Positions 1 to 11,728 of a stretch of 64,000 bases of DNA are shown here, piece after piece. The DNA comes from Prevotella sp. CAG:1058 (lineage in GTDB: Bacteria; Bacteroidota; Bacteroidia; Bacteroidales; Bacteroidaceae), in NCBI GenBank assembly GCA_000433175.1, contig HF986622.1, positions 1-64,000 of the forward strand, written 5' to 3'. The notes under the pieces are model-generated. The model had not been told where the DNA came from and made no database searches. It worked only from the letters and a program-made list of their open reading frames with translations. A program made the position numbers and the translations under genes. Positions within the stretch are counted from its first letter, which is position 1, and the number at the start of each line of letters is the position of its first letter.

Positions 1-41
1 CTCGTCCCATTTTAACGGGACACTAATGAGTTTAAATAATA

Positions 42-71
42 AAAAAATCGGAGAAAAGCTCCGATTTTTTT
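42..71 (-). terminator. Terminator of the atp operon (works on either strand)
   Basis: A hairpin with a TCGGAG/CTCCGA stem and a 5-nt loop is flanked by an A-run on one side and a T-run on the other. It lies 6 nt beyond the atpG stop codon and fits an intrinsic terminator for the minus-strand atp operon. The symmetry means it could also stop plus-strand transcription entering from the left. A weaker GTCCC/GGGAC hairpin at 4-21 is not explained. Confidence 0.85.
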
Positions 72-77
72 GTTGTA

Positions 78-1043
78 CTAATTATTAACTGATCCTCCAA
101 CAATATCAAGTAACTCGTTAGTGATCGCTTGTTGTCGACTTTTATTGTATTGTAAGTTTAGTTCACGAAGAAGCTCATCTGCATTATCAGTAGCAGTTTG
201 CATGGCAACCATGCGTGCAGCATGTTCACTTGCATTGCTGTCTAATAATGCTGTATAGATCATCAGGTGTAACAACTTCGGTATTAATAGGGCCAAAACC
301 GTATTCATATCAGGCTCAACGATGAAGTTGTCATTTAGGGGAGTCACTTCTTCTTTTTCAGTAATGGTCTTCTTGCCATTTTTTCTTAAATACTCTTGTG
401 CTTCTAGAGTTGCTATATTTGAAGATAAATCTCGCTCATCGTCAAAATCTAATTCACTTTGAACGTCAATTGGTAAAAATGTCTTGCGCGTAAGAATTTG
501 TGAGCCTGCACTTTTAAAATGATGATATATCATTTCTACACGATCGACATCACCATTAATAAATTTTTCTGCAAGCGACTCTGCCAACTTAATGCAAGGA
601 TTAATGTTCGGCTTGTCAGCTATTTGTGAAAAATCGCCACCACATTTTAAACCAAGTTTGGCTACCTTTTCTGCAACCTTCCGTCCGATGGGGTAAATAA
701 TGATATTTTCAATACCTGATTGGCTATATTCATTAATCACCTGCTGCATCATCTTAATTATATTGGCATTAAATCCTCCACATAGACTGCTATTTGATGA
801 ATATACCACTAACGCTACACTTTTTACAGGTCGTTTTAAGCTATATTCTGTAGTTGCGTCAATCTCAGATGCTAGAAAACTTTTTAATATATGTTCAAGC
901 ATGGATTCATAAGGCAACATGTTCTCAATCATGACTTGTGCATGATGCAGTTTAGATGATGCAACCATCTTCATAGCACTCGTAATTTTACGAGTGCTAT
1001 TTACAGATGATATGCGGTTTTTTATTTCTTTAAGTGACGGCAT
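78..1043 (-). CDS. atpG: ATP synthase F1 subunit gamma
   Basis: Central rotor shaft of F1 that couples c-ring rotation to catalysis in the alpha3beta3 head. The 321-residue product starts with the family's typical N-terminal helix (MPSLKEIKNRISSVNSTRKIT-like, residues 1-20), which binds inside the head. It ends with the matching C-terminal coiled-coil helix, including the stretch ending LLDIVGG. It is longer than the E. coli protein (about 287 residues) because of an insertion around residues 195-235, as is common in Bacteroidota. It is the last gene of the operon, 7 nt after atpA, and is followed by an intrinsic terminator. Confidence 0.98.
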   Translation of the reverse strand: MPSLKEIKNRISSVNSTRKITSAMKMVASSKLHHAQVMIENMLPYESMLEHILKSFLASEIDATTEYSLKRPVKSVALVVYSSNSSLCGGFNANIIKMMQQVINEYSQSGIENIIIYPIGRKVAEKVAKLGLKCGGDFSQIADKPNINPCIKLAESLAEKFINGDVDRVEMIYHHFKSAGSQILTRKTFLPIDVQSELDFDDERDLSSNIATLEAQEYLRKNGKKTITEKEEVTPLNDNFIVEPDMNTVLALLIPKLLHLMIYTALLDSNASEHAARMVAMQTATDNADELLRELNLQYNKSRQQAITNELLDIVGGSVNN

Positions 1044-1050
1044 AAATCAA

Positions 1051-2637
1051 TTAACTTTTATATTGCCCTGCGATATCAGCCATTACGGATTCAATGATCT
1101 TAGTTTGTTCTTCATCGATTTTCCCGCTGGCTAATACGTCTATAACATCAGTATGTGATGTACGCATTTTATCTAAAAAGGTGTCTTGGCATTCACGTAT
1201 GTTTTCAACCGGAACGTCGTGCATTAGGCCATGTGTTCCGCAATAGAGAATTGCAACTTGCTCACCAACAGGCATTGGACTGTACTGTGGCTGTATAAGC
1301 AGTTGGTTGTTTTTTCTACCTCTGTCAAGAGTCATAGCGGTAACAGCATCCATGTCGCTGGAAAATTTCGAAAATGATTCAAGTTCCCTATACTGAGCTT
1401 GGTCGATTTTCAAAGTTCCAGCTACTTTTTTCATACTTTTTATCTGCGCAGATCCACCAACACGGCTAACCGATATACCAACATTAATTGCAGGTCTGAA
1501 GCCTTGGTTGAATAAATCTGTTTCAAGATAAATCTGACCGTCCGTGATGGATATCACATTGGTTGGTATGTAAGCAGATACGTCACCAGCTTGAGTCTCA
1601 ATTATAGGTAATGCTGTAAGTGAACCTCCACCTTTTACATGGCCTTTCATACATTCTGGTAAGTCATTCATCTGCTCGGCAACTTCTTGCTGGTCATTAA
1701 TTCTTGCAGCACGTTCAAGTAAGCGGCTGTGTAAATAAAAAACGTCACCTGGATATGCTTCACGTCCTGAGGGTCGTTTCAAGATGAGTGATACTTCACG
1801 ATAAGCTACAGCCTGTTTTGACAAATCGTCATATACAACCAAAGCCGATAATCCTCTGTCTCTGAAATATTCACCAATTGCAGCTCCTGCAAAAGGTGCA
1901 TAATATTGCATTGCTGCAGGGTCTGCTGCGGTTGCTGAAACGACAATTGTATACGGCATTGCACCATGCTCTTTTAAAGTTGATACTAATGCAGCTACAG
2001 TTGAAGCCTTTTGGCCTATTGCAACATATATACAATAAACAGGCTTGCCAGATTCATAAAATTTCTTTTGGTTTATGATTGTATCAACAGCAATAGCCGT
2101 TTTGCCTGTCTGTCGGTCACCAATAATCAGCTCGCGCTGTCCTCTACCTATTGGGATCATTGAGTCCACTGCTTTCAACCCTGTCTGTAAAGGCTCCTTT
2201 ACAGGTTGGCGGTATATTACACCTGGGGCTTTGCGGTCCAAAGGCATTTCAAACGAATTTGTAAGGTCAATTTCTCCTTTACCGTCAATTGCTTGTCCTA
2301 GTGGGTTTATAACTCTTCCAAGCATATTGTTGTTTACTTTTATGCTTGCAATGCGTTTTGTTCGCTTTACATGCATACCCTCCTTAATGCCTGAAGTCGG
2401 ACCCAATAGCACGCAACCAACATTGTCTTCTTCAAGGTTCATGACAATTGCCATAGTACCGTTCTCAAATTCGAGGAGCTCGTTTGCTTCTGCATTACGC
2501 AATCCGTAAATGCGGGCAACACCGTCACTTACTTGCAAAACGGAACCTACCTCATCGAACTTTGCACTGTCACTTATACCCTTAAGCTGATCAAGAAGAA
2601 CTTGAGATACTTCGCTGGGTTTTATTTTATCTGACAT
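1051..2637 (-). CDS. atpA: ATP synthase F1 subunit alpha
   Basis: Non-catalytic nucleotide-binding subunit of the F1 head. The 528-residue protein shows a Walker A motif [11 protein letters not shown] near residue 173, the alpha-subunit sequence [22 protein letters not shown], and the C-terminal helical domain. Length fits the family. It sits between atpH (15-nt gap) and atpG (7-nt gap) in the minus-strand operon. No missing key residues were seen. Confidence 0.98.
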   Translation of the reverse strand: MSDKIKPSEVSQVLLDQLKGISDSAKFDEVGSVLQVSDGVARIYGLRNAEANELLEFENGTMAIVMNLEEDNVGCVLLGPTSGIKEGMHVKRTKRIASIKVNNNMLGRVINPLGQAIDGKGEIDLTNSFEMPLDRKAPGVIYRQPVKEPLQTGLKAVDSMIPIGRGQRELIIGDRQTGKTAIAVDTIINQKKFYESGKPVYCIYVAIGQKASTVAALVSTLKEHGAMPYTIVVSATAADPAAMQYYAPFAGAAIGEYFRDRGLSALVVYDDLSKQAVAYREVSLILKRPSGREAYPGDVFYLHSRLLERAARINDQQEVAEQMNDLPECMKGHVKGGGSLTALPIIETQAGDVSAYIPTNVISITDGQIYLETDLFNQGFRPAINVGISVSRVGGSAQIKSMKKVAGTLKIDQAQYRELESFSKFSSDMDAVTAMTLDRGRKNNQLLIQPQYSPMPVGEQVAILYCGTHGLMHDVPVENIRECQDTFLDKMRTSHTDVIDVLASGKIDEEQTKIIESVMADIAGQYKS

Positions 2638-2652
2638 ATTATTTTAAATTTA

Positions 2653-3186
2653 TTACTTTAGCTGTGACAGAATGGATGTCAATTTTGATTTAACACTCAT
2701 GTCTAATCTATAAGTGTCATACTCTATGATGAATCCGCCAATTATTGATGGATCTTCTTCTATTTCAAAATCCACTGTTCCATTTGTCTGACTTTCTACC
2801 AACTTACGTAACTTCTGTTCTGTAGTTGAAGTTACAGCTGTGGCAGTAGATAGTTTTGCACGGATTAGTTTTTTCTGCCTTCTATATAAAGTGATATATG
2901 AATTGGCTATAAATTGTATAGTACTCTCGCGGTCTTCTTTTAAAAGAAGCTTTATGAATTTTTTTGTTAACTCATTTGATGAATTCCCAGAAGCCAATAA
3001 TAATATTTTCTCCTTAACTTCTTTCGAGAGCATAGGATTATCTATGGTAAACCTAAGTTCTGGAACATCAATGTAGCTTTTTGCTAGAGCCTGCATTTCA
3101 TGATATACCTTATCCTCAAATTTTGCTTCAGTACTTGCTTTAAGCAAAGCACGGGCATATCTTACCGATATTAATCCTAAATCCAT
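2653..3186 (-). CDS. atpH: ATP synthase F1 subunit delta
   Basis: Peripheral-stalk subunit that joins the b subunits to the top of F1 (OSCP family). The product is 177 residues with the usual N-terminal six-helix domain (YARALLKAS near residue 10) and the short conserved C-terminal segment IIGGFIIEYD near residue 150. It starts 2 nt after atpF, so the two are probably translationally coupled. Assignment is helped by operon position because delta subunits are poorly conserved. Confidence 0.95.
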   Translation of the reverse strand: MDLGLISVRYARALLKASTEAKFEDKVYHEMQALAKSYIDVPELRFTIDNPMLSKEVKEKILLLASGNSSNELTKKFIKLLLKEDRESTIQFIANSYITLYRRQKKLIRAKLSTATAVTSTTEQKLRKLVESQTNGTVDFEIEEDPSIIGGFIIEYDTYRLDMSVKSKLTSILSQLK

Positions 3187-3188
3187 AA

Positions 3189-3695
3189 TCAGTTATTTTT
3201 GTGGGCATTAGAAATTTCATCCAGCATACGGTCAATCAAATCCATCTGCGTCTTGTCGCTTGACAGTTTTTCACGTAGAATCTTTTCCGCGATTTCGACG
3301 CTAAGTGTAGCTACTTGTTTACGAATGTCGCTGATGGCTGCCCTTTTTTGGTTCTCAATCTCGATTTTTGCTTCAGAAAGCAGCCTGTTGCCTTCTTCGT
3401 GTGCTTTGTCTTGAGCCTTTTGAACGATAGCATCTCTTGTAGCTGCAGCTTCTTTTAGAATTTGAGCTTGTTTTTCGCGTGCTTCTTGCAAGAGTACCTC
3501 GCTCTCAGCTTTGATATTGGCTAGTTTTTCATTTGCTTCATGAGCTTTACGCAGACTTTCATCAATGTAAGCTTTGCGGTTGTTGACCATATTGACAATT
3601 ACAGGAAAACCGAATTTCCATAAAATGCCTAAGACAACGAGAAAAACAATCGCCATCCAAAACAGCAAACCAAAATCAGGGGTTATTAATGACAT
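3189..3695 (-). CDS. atpF: ATP synthase F0 subunit b
   Basis: Stator subunit of the membrane sector. The 168-residue protein begins with one hydrophobic transmembrane helix (about residues 8-29). A long charged Ala/Glu/Lys-rich helix follows, predicted to form the right-handed coiled coil of the peripheral stalk. Length and layout match the family. It lies between the c and delta genes. Confidence 0.97.
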   Translation of the reverse strand: MSLITPDFGLLFWMAIVFLVVLGILWKFGFPVIVNMVNNRKAYIDESLRKAHEANEKLANIKAESEVLLQEAREKQAQILKEAAATRDAIVQKAQDKAHEEGNRLLSEAKIEIENQKRAAISDIRKQVATLSVEIAEKILREKLSSDKTQMDLIDRMLDEISNAHKNN

Positions 3696-3729
3696 AAGCT
3701 GTTAAGATTTCTATTACTTAATCTCTCTA

Positions 3730-3981
<252 letters not shown>

Positions 3982-4005
3982 TTAATTGTTATTGTTGTTG
4001 TTTTA

Positions 4006-5088
4006 TTAATGATTTGCATGTTCATGAACATGTGCAAGTGAGATGAATACAGCACTAAGCATTGTAAATACTAATGCCTGTATGAAGCATACAAGTACTT
4101 CAAGAAGCATCATAAAGATACTCATGCCAACGCTTACAACTGTCATTAAAGATCCTGCTACCATATTTATGCCAAACATGATGAAAATTATGCTTGCAAG
4201 TGAAATTGCAATTGCATGTCCTGCCATCATATTGGCAAAAAGTCGTATCATTAGTGCCAAAGGCTTGGTGAAAATACTAAAAAATTCAATGAACGGCATC
4301 AACGGTACCGGTACTTTTAACCAAGTTGGCACTTCTGGCCAAAATATTTCCTTCCAATATGCTTTTGTACCTGTAAAGTTCGTTATCAGGAATGTACAAA
4401 GAGCTAAAAAGAATGTTATTGTTATATTTCCTGTTAAATTTCCTCCTCCCGGTGGGAATGGTACTATTCCCATAATGTTTGCAAGGAATATGAAGAAAAA
4501 ACATGTTAACAAATATGGAGCATATTTGTCTGTTTCTTTACCTAGAGTTGCTTTGATTACATCATCGTAGATATACATGATAAACATGTGCATTAGTCCG
4601 GTGAATCCTTTTGGTGCTGGATCCTCAGGTCTATGTTTCTTACACCAATTAGCAGGAATAAGTATGCAAATAATAAGTAATATAGCATCAATAAACAAGA
4701 CTACAACTGATTTTGTAATAGAAATGTCTAATGGCCGAACTTCGTTATTATTAATGTTTTCACATATTTTATTCTCATTGTTTTTACTTCCAGATATATA
4801 TAAGCCATACGGGCCAGGACGATTACCTTTAGCGTCTTTATTTTCTGCAAACTCATTACTGCTAAAGACATGCCAGCCTGTTGAACTTTTTACAATAACA
4901 GGAAGATGCAACGTTACATGATGCCCGTTTATTGTCGTAATGTGCCAATCATATGAGTCTTGTATATGCCCGAACAAGATTTCCTTAAGGTCTATGCCTT
5001 TTTTTTCTTCAGCTTGTCCAGAAGCATAAATCGGAGTCACTAAGGCCATCAGAAGTATGACAAAAAGAAAATACCTGATTCTTTTCAT
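4006..5088 (-). CDS. atpB: ATP synthase F0 subunit a, with long N-terminal domain
   Basis: Forms the ion half-channels next to the c-ring. The essential arginine is in MIRLFANMMAGHA near residue 285, and five to six transmembrane helices are visible from about residue 125. Residues 1-24 look like a cleavable signal peptide. They are followed by about 100 hydrophilic residues before the first helix, a layout typical of Bacteroidota but absent in E. coli. The start codon overlaps the stop of the upstream small membrane gene (ATGA overlap), pointing to translational coupling. Confidence 0.96.
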   Translation of the reverse strand: MKRIRYFLFVILLMALVTPIYASGQAEEKKGIDLKEILFGHIQDSYDWHITTINGHHVTLHLPVIVKSSTGWHVFSSNEFAENKDAKGNRPGPYGLYISGSKNNENKICENINNNEVRPLDISITKSVVVLFIDAILLIICILIPANWCKKHRPEDPAPKGFTGLMHMFIMYIYDDVIKATLGKETDKYAPYLLTCFFFIFLANIMGIVPFPPGGGNLTGNITITFFLALCTFLITNFTGTKAYWKEIFWPEVPTWLKVPVPLMPFIEFFSIFTKPLALMIRLFANMMAGHAIAISLASIIFIMFGINMVAGSLMTVVSVGMSIFMMLLEVLVCFIQALVFTMLSAVFISLAHVHEHANH

Positions 5089-5513
5089 TTTTCAGTCTTT
5101 AGATTGTTGTTCTTTTCAATGCGGGCAAAAAATATGCTGTCGAATATAAGCATTACTAAATAATAGGCTATAAACAGTAATATAAAACTGCGTATGCCTT
5201 CACGGTCATTTTGATTTATCAAACAGAATGATATTATGACAATTGCAGATGTAATCAAACGTGCTGATGATGCTGCAAGGTAAAATCTTCCAATGGCTGT
5301 AGGGGCAGATTTTGCAATATGCTTCCATGTGTACCCATAGGTTAAGTTTATTATTACAGTGTACAATGCGATGATTGCCAAAGCTTTTGTCAACGAGACA
5401 TTTAACCAATTAACACTTATGGCTATACTTGTAGCAAATGTTATTGCTGCAACAATCCATAAACTTTGTTTGATATAGCGTTTGCTCGTTTTGTCAATCT
5501 GCTTTATATCCAT
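5085..5513 (-). CDS. Small membrane protein of the atp operon (AtpI-like position)
   Basis: About 142 residues from the chosen ATG, with four predicted transmembrane helices in two hairpins and a basic C-terminus. It lies between atpC and atpB, the place where Bacteroidota operons carry an AtpI-like or otherwise unnamed protein. A role in c-ring assembly or Mg2+ supply, as proposed for AtpI elsewhere, is only an inference from position. The upstream start at 5537 would overlap atpC by 19 nt. The ATG at 5513 leaves a 5-nt gap and is preferred. The end overlaps the atpB start. Confidence 0.8.
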   Translation of the reverse strand: MDIKQIDKTSKRYIKQSLWIVAAITFATSIAISVNWLNVSLTKALAIIALYTVIINLTYGYTWKHIAKSAPTAIGRFYLAASSARLITSAIVIISFCLINQNDREGIRSFILLFIAYYLVMLIFDSIFFARIEKNNNLKTEK

Positions 5514-5518
5514 GACAT

Positions 5519-5764
5519 TTAGTTCAATTCTACGCAAAGGCTCACCACATTTTTCTGGACTTCGACAAACCCACCTGTTATAGTGAGGCTTTTCTGTCCT
5601 TCTTCAGTGGTGTATTCGACAATTCCAGGCTGCAATGATGATATTATTGGTGCATGGTTGTTTAATATTTCAAAACAACCTTTAGTTCCTGGCACCAATA
5701 CACTTTTTACAGGCCCGTCAAATTCAATTTTTTCTGGTGATATGATTTTTAGCTTCAATCCCAT
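5519..5764 (-). CDS. atpC: ATP synthase F1 subunit epsilon
   Basis: Small rotor subunit at the base of gamma. The 81-residue product starts MGLKLKIISPEK, matching the family N-terminus, and keeps only the beta-sandwich domain. The C-terminal inhibitory helical pair of the E. coli protein is missing, as is usual in Bacteroidota. The open frame continues upstream to a TTG at 5782 that overlaps the atpD stop, but the ATG at 5764 gives the normal N-terminus and is chosen. Confidence 0.93.
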   Translation of the reverse strand: MGLKLKIISPEKIEFDGPVKSVLVPGTKGCFEILNNHAPIISSLQPGIVEYTTEEGQKSLTITGGFVEVQKNVVSLCVELN

Positions 5765-5778
5765 ATTATTTGAATTTA

Positions 5779-7378
<1,600 letters not shown>

Positions 7379-7464
7379 AAAAAAACGAACAAACTTTTGT
7401 CAAGTAAACGTATATTTGCATTCTTCAAAAGACATTTTAATAACTTTTATTGTTGTTAGATATA

Positions 7465-8442
7465 TTATATGCTTAATTCGTCCAAAACGGTAATTAATTT
7501 TTTATCGAATGGCTTGTCTGAACGTATTGCCTCACTAAGTGGCACGTAAACAATTTCATTGTTGCGAACACCAACCATTACGTTCCTTTGTCCTTGAAGT
7601 ATGGCGTCAATTGCACCAACACCAGTGCGGCTAGCAAGGATGCGGTCATGTGCAGATGGCCTTCCACCGCGTTGAAGATGACCGAGGATGGATACTCTAA
7701 CGTCATAGTCTGGAAATTCATTTCGTACGCGGTCTGCATAATACAAAGCTCCGCATTTGGGACTTTCAGACACAATTACGATACAACTTTTTTTACTTTT
7801 TCTTATTCCACGTTCCATAAATCGCGCAAGTTGGTCTACGTCGGTGGAGTCTTCTGGAATAATTGCTGCTTCTGCGCCTGCAGCTATTGCACTATTTTGT
7901 GCAAGGAAACCCGCATCTCTTCCCATTACTTCTATGAAAAATATTCTTTCATGGCTTTGGGCTGTGTCACGTATTCTGTCTACGCACTCGACGATTGTAT
8001 TAAGTGTTGTGTCGTATCCAATTGTTGAGTCTGTACCATATAAATCGTTGTCAATTGTACCAGGTAAACCGATACAGCATATATCATATTCTTGTGCAAA
8101 ATACATGGCACCTGTAAGCGAGCCGTTGCCTCCGATCACGATTAATGCATCAATTCCATTAGCAATCATGTTATCATAAGCTTTTTTCCTGCCTTCAGGT
8201 GTTTTGAATTCATCACTCCTCGCTGTTTTAAGTATTGTACCTCCTGACATTATGATGCCACTGACATTCTCAGTGGTAAAGTTGACAATTTCATTGTTTA
8301 TTAGTCCGTCATATCCACGGTAAATACCTTTTATATTGAAACCTTTGCATATTCCAGCTCTTGTCACAGCGCGTATTGCTGCATTCATTCCTGGAGCATC
8401 GCCTCCGGATGTCATAATTCCAATTGTCTTAATTCTACTCAT
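7465..8442 (-). CDS. pfkA: 6-phosphofructokinase (ATP type)
   Basis: Phosphorylates fructose 6-phosphate to fructose 1,6-bisphosphate. The 325-residue protein has the N-terminal SGGDAPGMN loop, the catalytic PGTIDND segment, MGRDAGF, and the fructose-6-phosphate-binding GHLQRGG signature. Glycine in the IGGNGS motif (near residue 105) is the residue that marks ATP-dependent rather than pyrophosphate-dependent enzymes. The preceding residue is Asn where E. coli PfkA has Mg-binding Asp103. It lies 25 nt downstream of the antiporter gene and is probably cotranscribed with it. Confidence 0.95.
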   Translation of the reverse strand: MSRIKTIGIMTSGGDAPGMNAAIRAVTRAGICKGFNIKGIYRGYDGLINNEIVNFTTENVSGIIMSGGTILKTARSDEFKTPEGRKKAYDNMIANGIDALIVIGGNGSLTGAMYFAQEYDICCIGLPGTIDNDLYGTDSTIGYDTTLNTIVECVDRIRDTAQSHERIFFIEVMGRDAGFLAQNSAIAAGAEAAIIPEDSTDVDQLARFMERGIRKSKKSCIVIVSESPKCGALYYADRVRNEFPDYDVRVSILGHLQRGGRPSAHDRILASRTGVGAIDAILQGQRNVMVGVRNNEIVYVPLSEAIRSDKPFDKKLITVLDELSI

Positions 8443-8467
8443 AACTTATGTATTGATTATAAATTCG

Positions 8468-9865
8468 TTAATTAAAAAGCCACATTAGAATCAAACCTAT
8501 CATGCTACCGATAAGTGCAATAAAGCCAACATTCTTGAAATACCATCCAATATGTACACGCTCCATTTTCATCAGGGCAAGTCCGCTCACGGAACCTAAT
8601 GGTAGTATGTTTCCTCCCATTGCGGAACAAAATGCTATTATCTTCCAATAAATGCCGTTTTGTGCAAATGAAGACATATACGCCGGATCTGAAAGTTGCA
8701 TTAATTTATCGGCATTAATTATAGGATAGAGTGATATGAAACTCATACATGTGGCAAAGGAGTCAAGTACGCAGCTGATGCATGTAGTCATTACGCCCAT
8801 AAGCCAAACATTATGTATGTTCGTATCACAGAATTTGGCTATTTGTGAAATAATACCAGTTTCATGGACTGCTCCGATCGCCATCATGATTCCCATAACG
8901 AAAAGCATTAGCTGTATAACTCCGTATTGCAGGGCTCGTGGAACAGGACGCTGTATCATTTGATCAGCATTCATCAGTTTGTGGTTGAAAATTTCGTTTA
9001 CTATCCATAAAACAGACAGGACACATAATGCACCAAGAAAAGGACTGAGTTTTGTTATGTTGTGGAATGTCGGAATAAACCACAATCCACCTATTCCTAA
9101 AATAAGCATTACTATACGTTGCCATTTGTTCAAATTTGTGTCGTCGCCACGGTATGGCATAGTAGTACATTGCAGGTCTATATGCTCAGGTAGGCTTCTG
9201 CTTAGCCAATATGTCGGAAGCCCCCATGCTATGAGGCATGGCAATGCGAGTGCGGCGGAAAAGTTGGTTGCGGTAACAGCGCCAGTGCTCCATAATACAA
9301 GTCCGTTTGGATCTCCAATCACGGTCAGCAAACCGCCACAATTTGCCGCCAGAACGATTGCGCATCCGTAAATCATTCGTTGTCTGCGGTTGGGGAGGAG
9401 CTTGTGCATGATGACAAGCATCATTGTGGTTGTGGTTAAATTGTCAAGGTTTGCTGAAATGATGAATGTCATTATTGCCATAATCCATAACAGTTGCTTG
9501 CTGTTACGTGTCTTAAGCAATTCTTGCAGGAAATCGAAACATCCATTGTTGTTCAGAATTTCAACAATTGTCATTGTTGCTAGCAGGAACAATACTATTT
9601 CTGAACTTTTACCGACATACTTTATGAATATATCTTGGGCGATGTATTCTTTAACAGATAATCCGGACGGAGTTCCGCCTCCTAGAAAATTTAGATATTC
9701 TTCTGGGTGTTGTGACATGACAAAGTCTGTCCCGTAACATATATAAAGCACCCAACCAGCTGTGCCTACAAACATAGCTATGGCAGCACGGTTAACGTTT
9801 GTCGCGTATCCCGTGGCAATGAGGACATATCCTATTAATAAAATTGATACTATTACAAGTGCCAT
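8468..9865 (-). CDS. nhaD: NhaD-type Na+/H+ antiporter (ion transporter superfamily)
   Basis: Inner-membrane protein of 465 residues with about 12-13 hydrophobic helices. It contains the sequence NNGCFDFLQ, the stretch SANLDNLTTTTMMLVI in the middle of the first repeat, and GGLLTVIGDPNGLVLW. These are typical of the NhaD branch, which exports Na+ or Li+ in exchange for protons. The second repeat carries CVLDSFATCMSF and GGNILPLGSVSGLALM. It is followed closely by pfkA. The substrate is inferred from family. Confidence 0.87.
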   Translation of the reverse strand: MALVIVSILLIGYVLIATGYATNVNRAAIAMFVGTAGWVLYICYGTDFVMSQHPEEYLNFLGGGTPSGLSVKEYIAQDIFIKYVGKSSEIVLFLLATMTIVEILNNNGCFDFLQELLKTRNSKQLLWIMAIMTFIISANLDNLTTTTMMLVIMHKLLPNRRQRMIYGCAIVLAANCGGLLTVIGDPNGLVLWSTGAVTATNFSAALALPCLIAWGLPTYWLSRSLPEHIDLQCTTMPYRGDDTNLNKWQRIVMLILGIGGLWFIPTFHNITKLSPFLGALCVLSVLWIVNEIFNHKLMNADQMIQRPVPRALQYGVIQLMLFVMGIMMAIGAVHETGIISQIAKFCDTNIHNVWLMGVMTTCISCVLDSFATCMSFISLYPIINADKLMQLSDPAYMSSFAQNGIYWKIIAFCSAMGGNILPLGSVSGLALMKMERVHIGWYFKNVGFIALIGSMIGLILMWLFN

Positions 9866-9886
9866 GACCTTTTCATAATCTAGCTA

Positions 9887-9894
9887 CAAAATTA
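9887..9894 (-). promoter_or_regulatory. Likely -7 box of the nhaD-pfkA promoter
   Basis: On the minus strand this reads TAATTTTG, matching TAnnTTTG, 22 nt before the antiporter ATG. No exact TTTG is found at the -33 spacing, so this is a weaker call. Confidence 0.45.
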
Positions 9895-10008
9895 CGAAAT
9901 AATATCATAACTTGAAAAAATATGGTTGGAAAATGTTCAAGTTAATGAGATTTTAACCAATATAATGTTGTCTTTATATTTGTTGTATTCAGGCGTTAAA
10001 TTTGAAAC

Positions 10009-10039
10009 AAAAAAGGGACTATTGCCTAGTCCCTTTTTT
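10009..10039 (-). terminator. Intrinsic terminator of the acyl-CoA synthetase gene
   Basis: Perfect 12-bp stem (AAAAAAGGGACT with its complement) and a 7-nt loop, placed 15 nt beyond the stop codon of the minus-strand gene. The symmetric A/T runs would let it act in both directions. Confidence 0.88.
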
Positions 10040-10054
10040 ACTATACCAGTATTA

Positions 10055-11728
10055 TTATAATTCAATGTCCTTATACAAATATCGTTTGATACTTTTCTTA
10101 GGCGTTTTTTCAAATTCTTCGTCTTGAAGTTTAAATGTGGATATTCTGCTGAAAGAGGGTATGGCTTGGTTCAGTTCTATAAGATTCTGTTGCATGATTT
10201 GTTGTAAATCATCTTTTGATAAACCTAAGCTGTTTGCTTCATCATAGTCTGGATAAATCAGAGCTACGAGCTTGTCGCCGTTTTGTACGATCAAGCTTTC
10301 GACTACAAGCGTCATACTGTTCAGCTTGTCTTCAATCTCTTCTGGATATATGTTTTGCCCGTTAGCTCCTAGCAACATGTTCTTGCTTCGTCCCTTGATG
10401 AATACATAACCATCTTTGTTCATTAGTGCAAGGTCGCCGGAGTGGTACCATCCTTCATCGTCCAAGGCCTGCCGGGTAGCTTCTTCATTTTTATAATAAC
10501 CCAGCATCGTGTTGGTGCCTTTAGCTAGTAGTTCTCCTGGAATGTTTTCTGGATCAGGGCTGTCGATTTTCACTTCCATATGTATTACAGCTTTGCCGCA
10601 CGAAGTTGGTACAAAGTCTTTCCAATCGGAGTATGTTATTATTGGAGCGCATTCGGTAGCTCCATATCCAACTGTTATCGGAAAGTCTATGCTTTTTAAG
10701 AATGATTCCACCTCCTTATTAAATGGAGCTCCACCTACGACTATCTCGTACAGGTTGCCACCGAAAGCATCGAACACTTCTTCGCAAATGCGTTGCTTTA
10801 ATTTTTTGCTGATAACAGGCATGTTCATAAGCAGGCGCATTTTGTGTGTCTGTATTTTTGGAAATACTCTTTTCCTTATGATTTTTTCGATGACAAGCGG
10901 TACTGCAATGATTATTGACGGTTTGATTTCTTTGAAAGCCTGTGCAATTATTGCTGGGCTCGGTAGACGCGTCAGGAAGAATATATGGCATCCATGGCAG
11001 AATTGGAATAAAAATTCGAACGACATTCCGTACATGTGTGCCATTGGCAGAATGCTTACGGTATTCGATCCTTTTGCTACATGTGAACCTAGCATTTTAA
11101 GCGTGAAGTCAAGGTTGCCCCATAAGGCGCGGTAGGGTAGCATAACGCCTTTTGAGAAACCTGTTGTTCCACTAGTATAATTAATTAGGGCAAGTTCATC
11201 CGGGCTTTCTTCGATATAATAATGTACATTATTCGGACGGAATGCTTTAGGATATTTTTTCCCGAACAATTCGTTAAGGTGTTCTCTTGCAAATGTAAGC
11301 TTGTCAGTCCTTGATACTAGTAATGAGTAATCGGGGATGTGAATGACCCCTTCAATATTGGGCATTTTAGTTGCATCGATGGTTTTAGCAACGACGTCGC
11401 CAGCAAATAAAAGTTTCGATTCACTGTGGTTTACCACATTATACATTTGTTCGGGTGTAAACTCATGCTGTATAGGTACAGCGACTGCCCCATACGTTAA
11501 TGTAGCAAGAAAGGCGACTGCCCAATTGGCACTGTTGCGTCCACATATGGCGATTTTATCACCTTTTACAATGCCACTGTTTTCAAACATAATATGCAGC
11601 TTTTCGATTTTTCTTGCTACATCTTTATATTGCAGCGTTACGCCCATGTAGTCAGTCAAAGCATCGAGATCCCAGTTTTCGATGACGCTTTTCTCGATAT
11701 ACGAGTTAAAACTTGGTATTAATTCCAT
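10055..11728 (-). CDS. AMP-binding long-chain acyl-CoA synthetase-like protein
   Basis: ANL-superfamily ligase of 557 residues that would adenylate a fatty or related acid and transfer it to CoA. The P-loop NYTSGTTGFSKGV (near residue 190), the GYGATECAP motif (near 355), YHSGDLALMNKDGY (near 430) and the catalytic-lysine region KTPKKSIKRYLY at the C-terminus are all present. FadD-like enzymes and acyl-ACP synthetases look alike at this level, so the substrate is not settled. It is monocistronic, with its own promoter, an inverted repeat over the start, and a terminator. Confidence 0.88.
   Translation of the reverse strand: MELIPSFNSYIEKSVIENWDLDALTDYMGVTLQYKDVARKIEKLHIMFENSGIVKGDKIAICGRNSANWAVAFLATLTYGAVAVPIQHEFTPEQMYNVVNHSESKLLFAGDVVAKTIDATKMPNIEGVIHIPDYSLLVSRTDKLTFAREHLNELFGKKYPKAFRPNNVHYYIEESPDELALINYTSGTTGFSKGVMLPYRALWGNLDFTLKMLGSHVAKGSNTVSILPMAHMYGMSFEFLFQFCHGCHIFFLTRLPSPAIIAQAFKEIKPSIIIAVPLVIEKIIRKRVFPKIQTHKMRLLMNMPVISKKLKQRICEEVFDAFGGNLYEIVVGGAPFNKEVESFLKSIDFPITVGYGATECAPIITYSDWKDFVPTSCGKAVIHMEVKIDSPDPENIPGELLAKGTNTMLGYYKNEEATRQALDDEGWYHSGDLALMNKDGYVFIKGRSKNMLLGANGQNIYPEEIEDKLNSMTLVVESLIVQNGDKLVALIYPDYDEANSLGLSKDDLQQIMQQNLIELNQAIPSFSRISTFKLQDEEFEKTPKKSIKRYLYKDIEL

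Noticed and set aside
4043-4570. 175-codon plus-strand open frame
   Set aside because: Lies wholly antisense to atpB and its translation lacks any protein-like pattern; it is a shadow of the real gene.
7411-7419. Plus-strand TATATTTGC as a promoter between atpD and pfkA
   Set aside because: No -33 element at the right distance and no plus-strand gene downstream.
10509-11135. 208-codon plus-strand open frame
   Set aside because: Antisense to the acyl-CoA synthetase gene, with no promoter or family resemblance.
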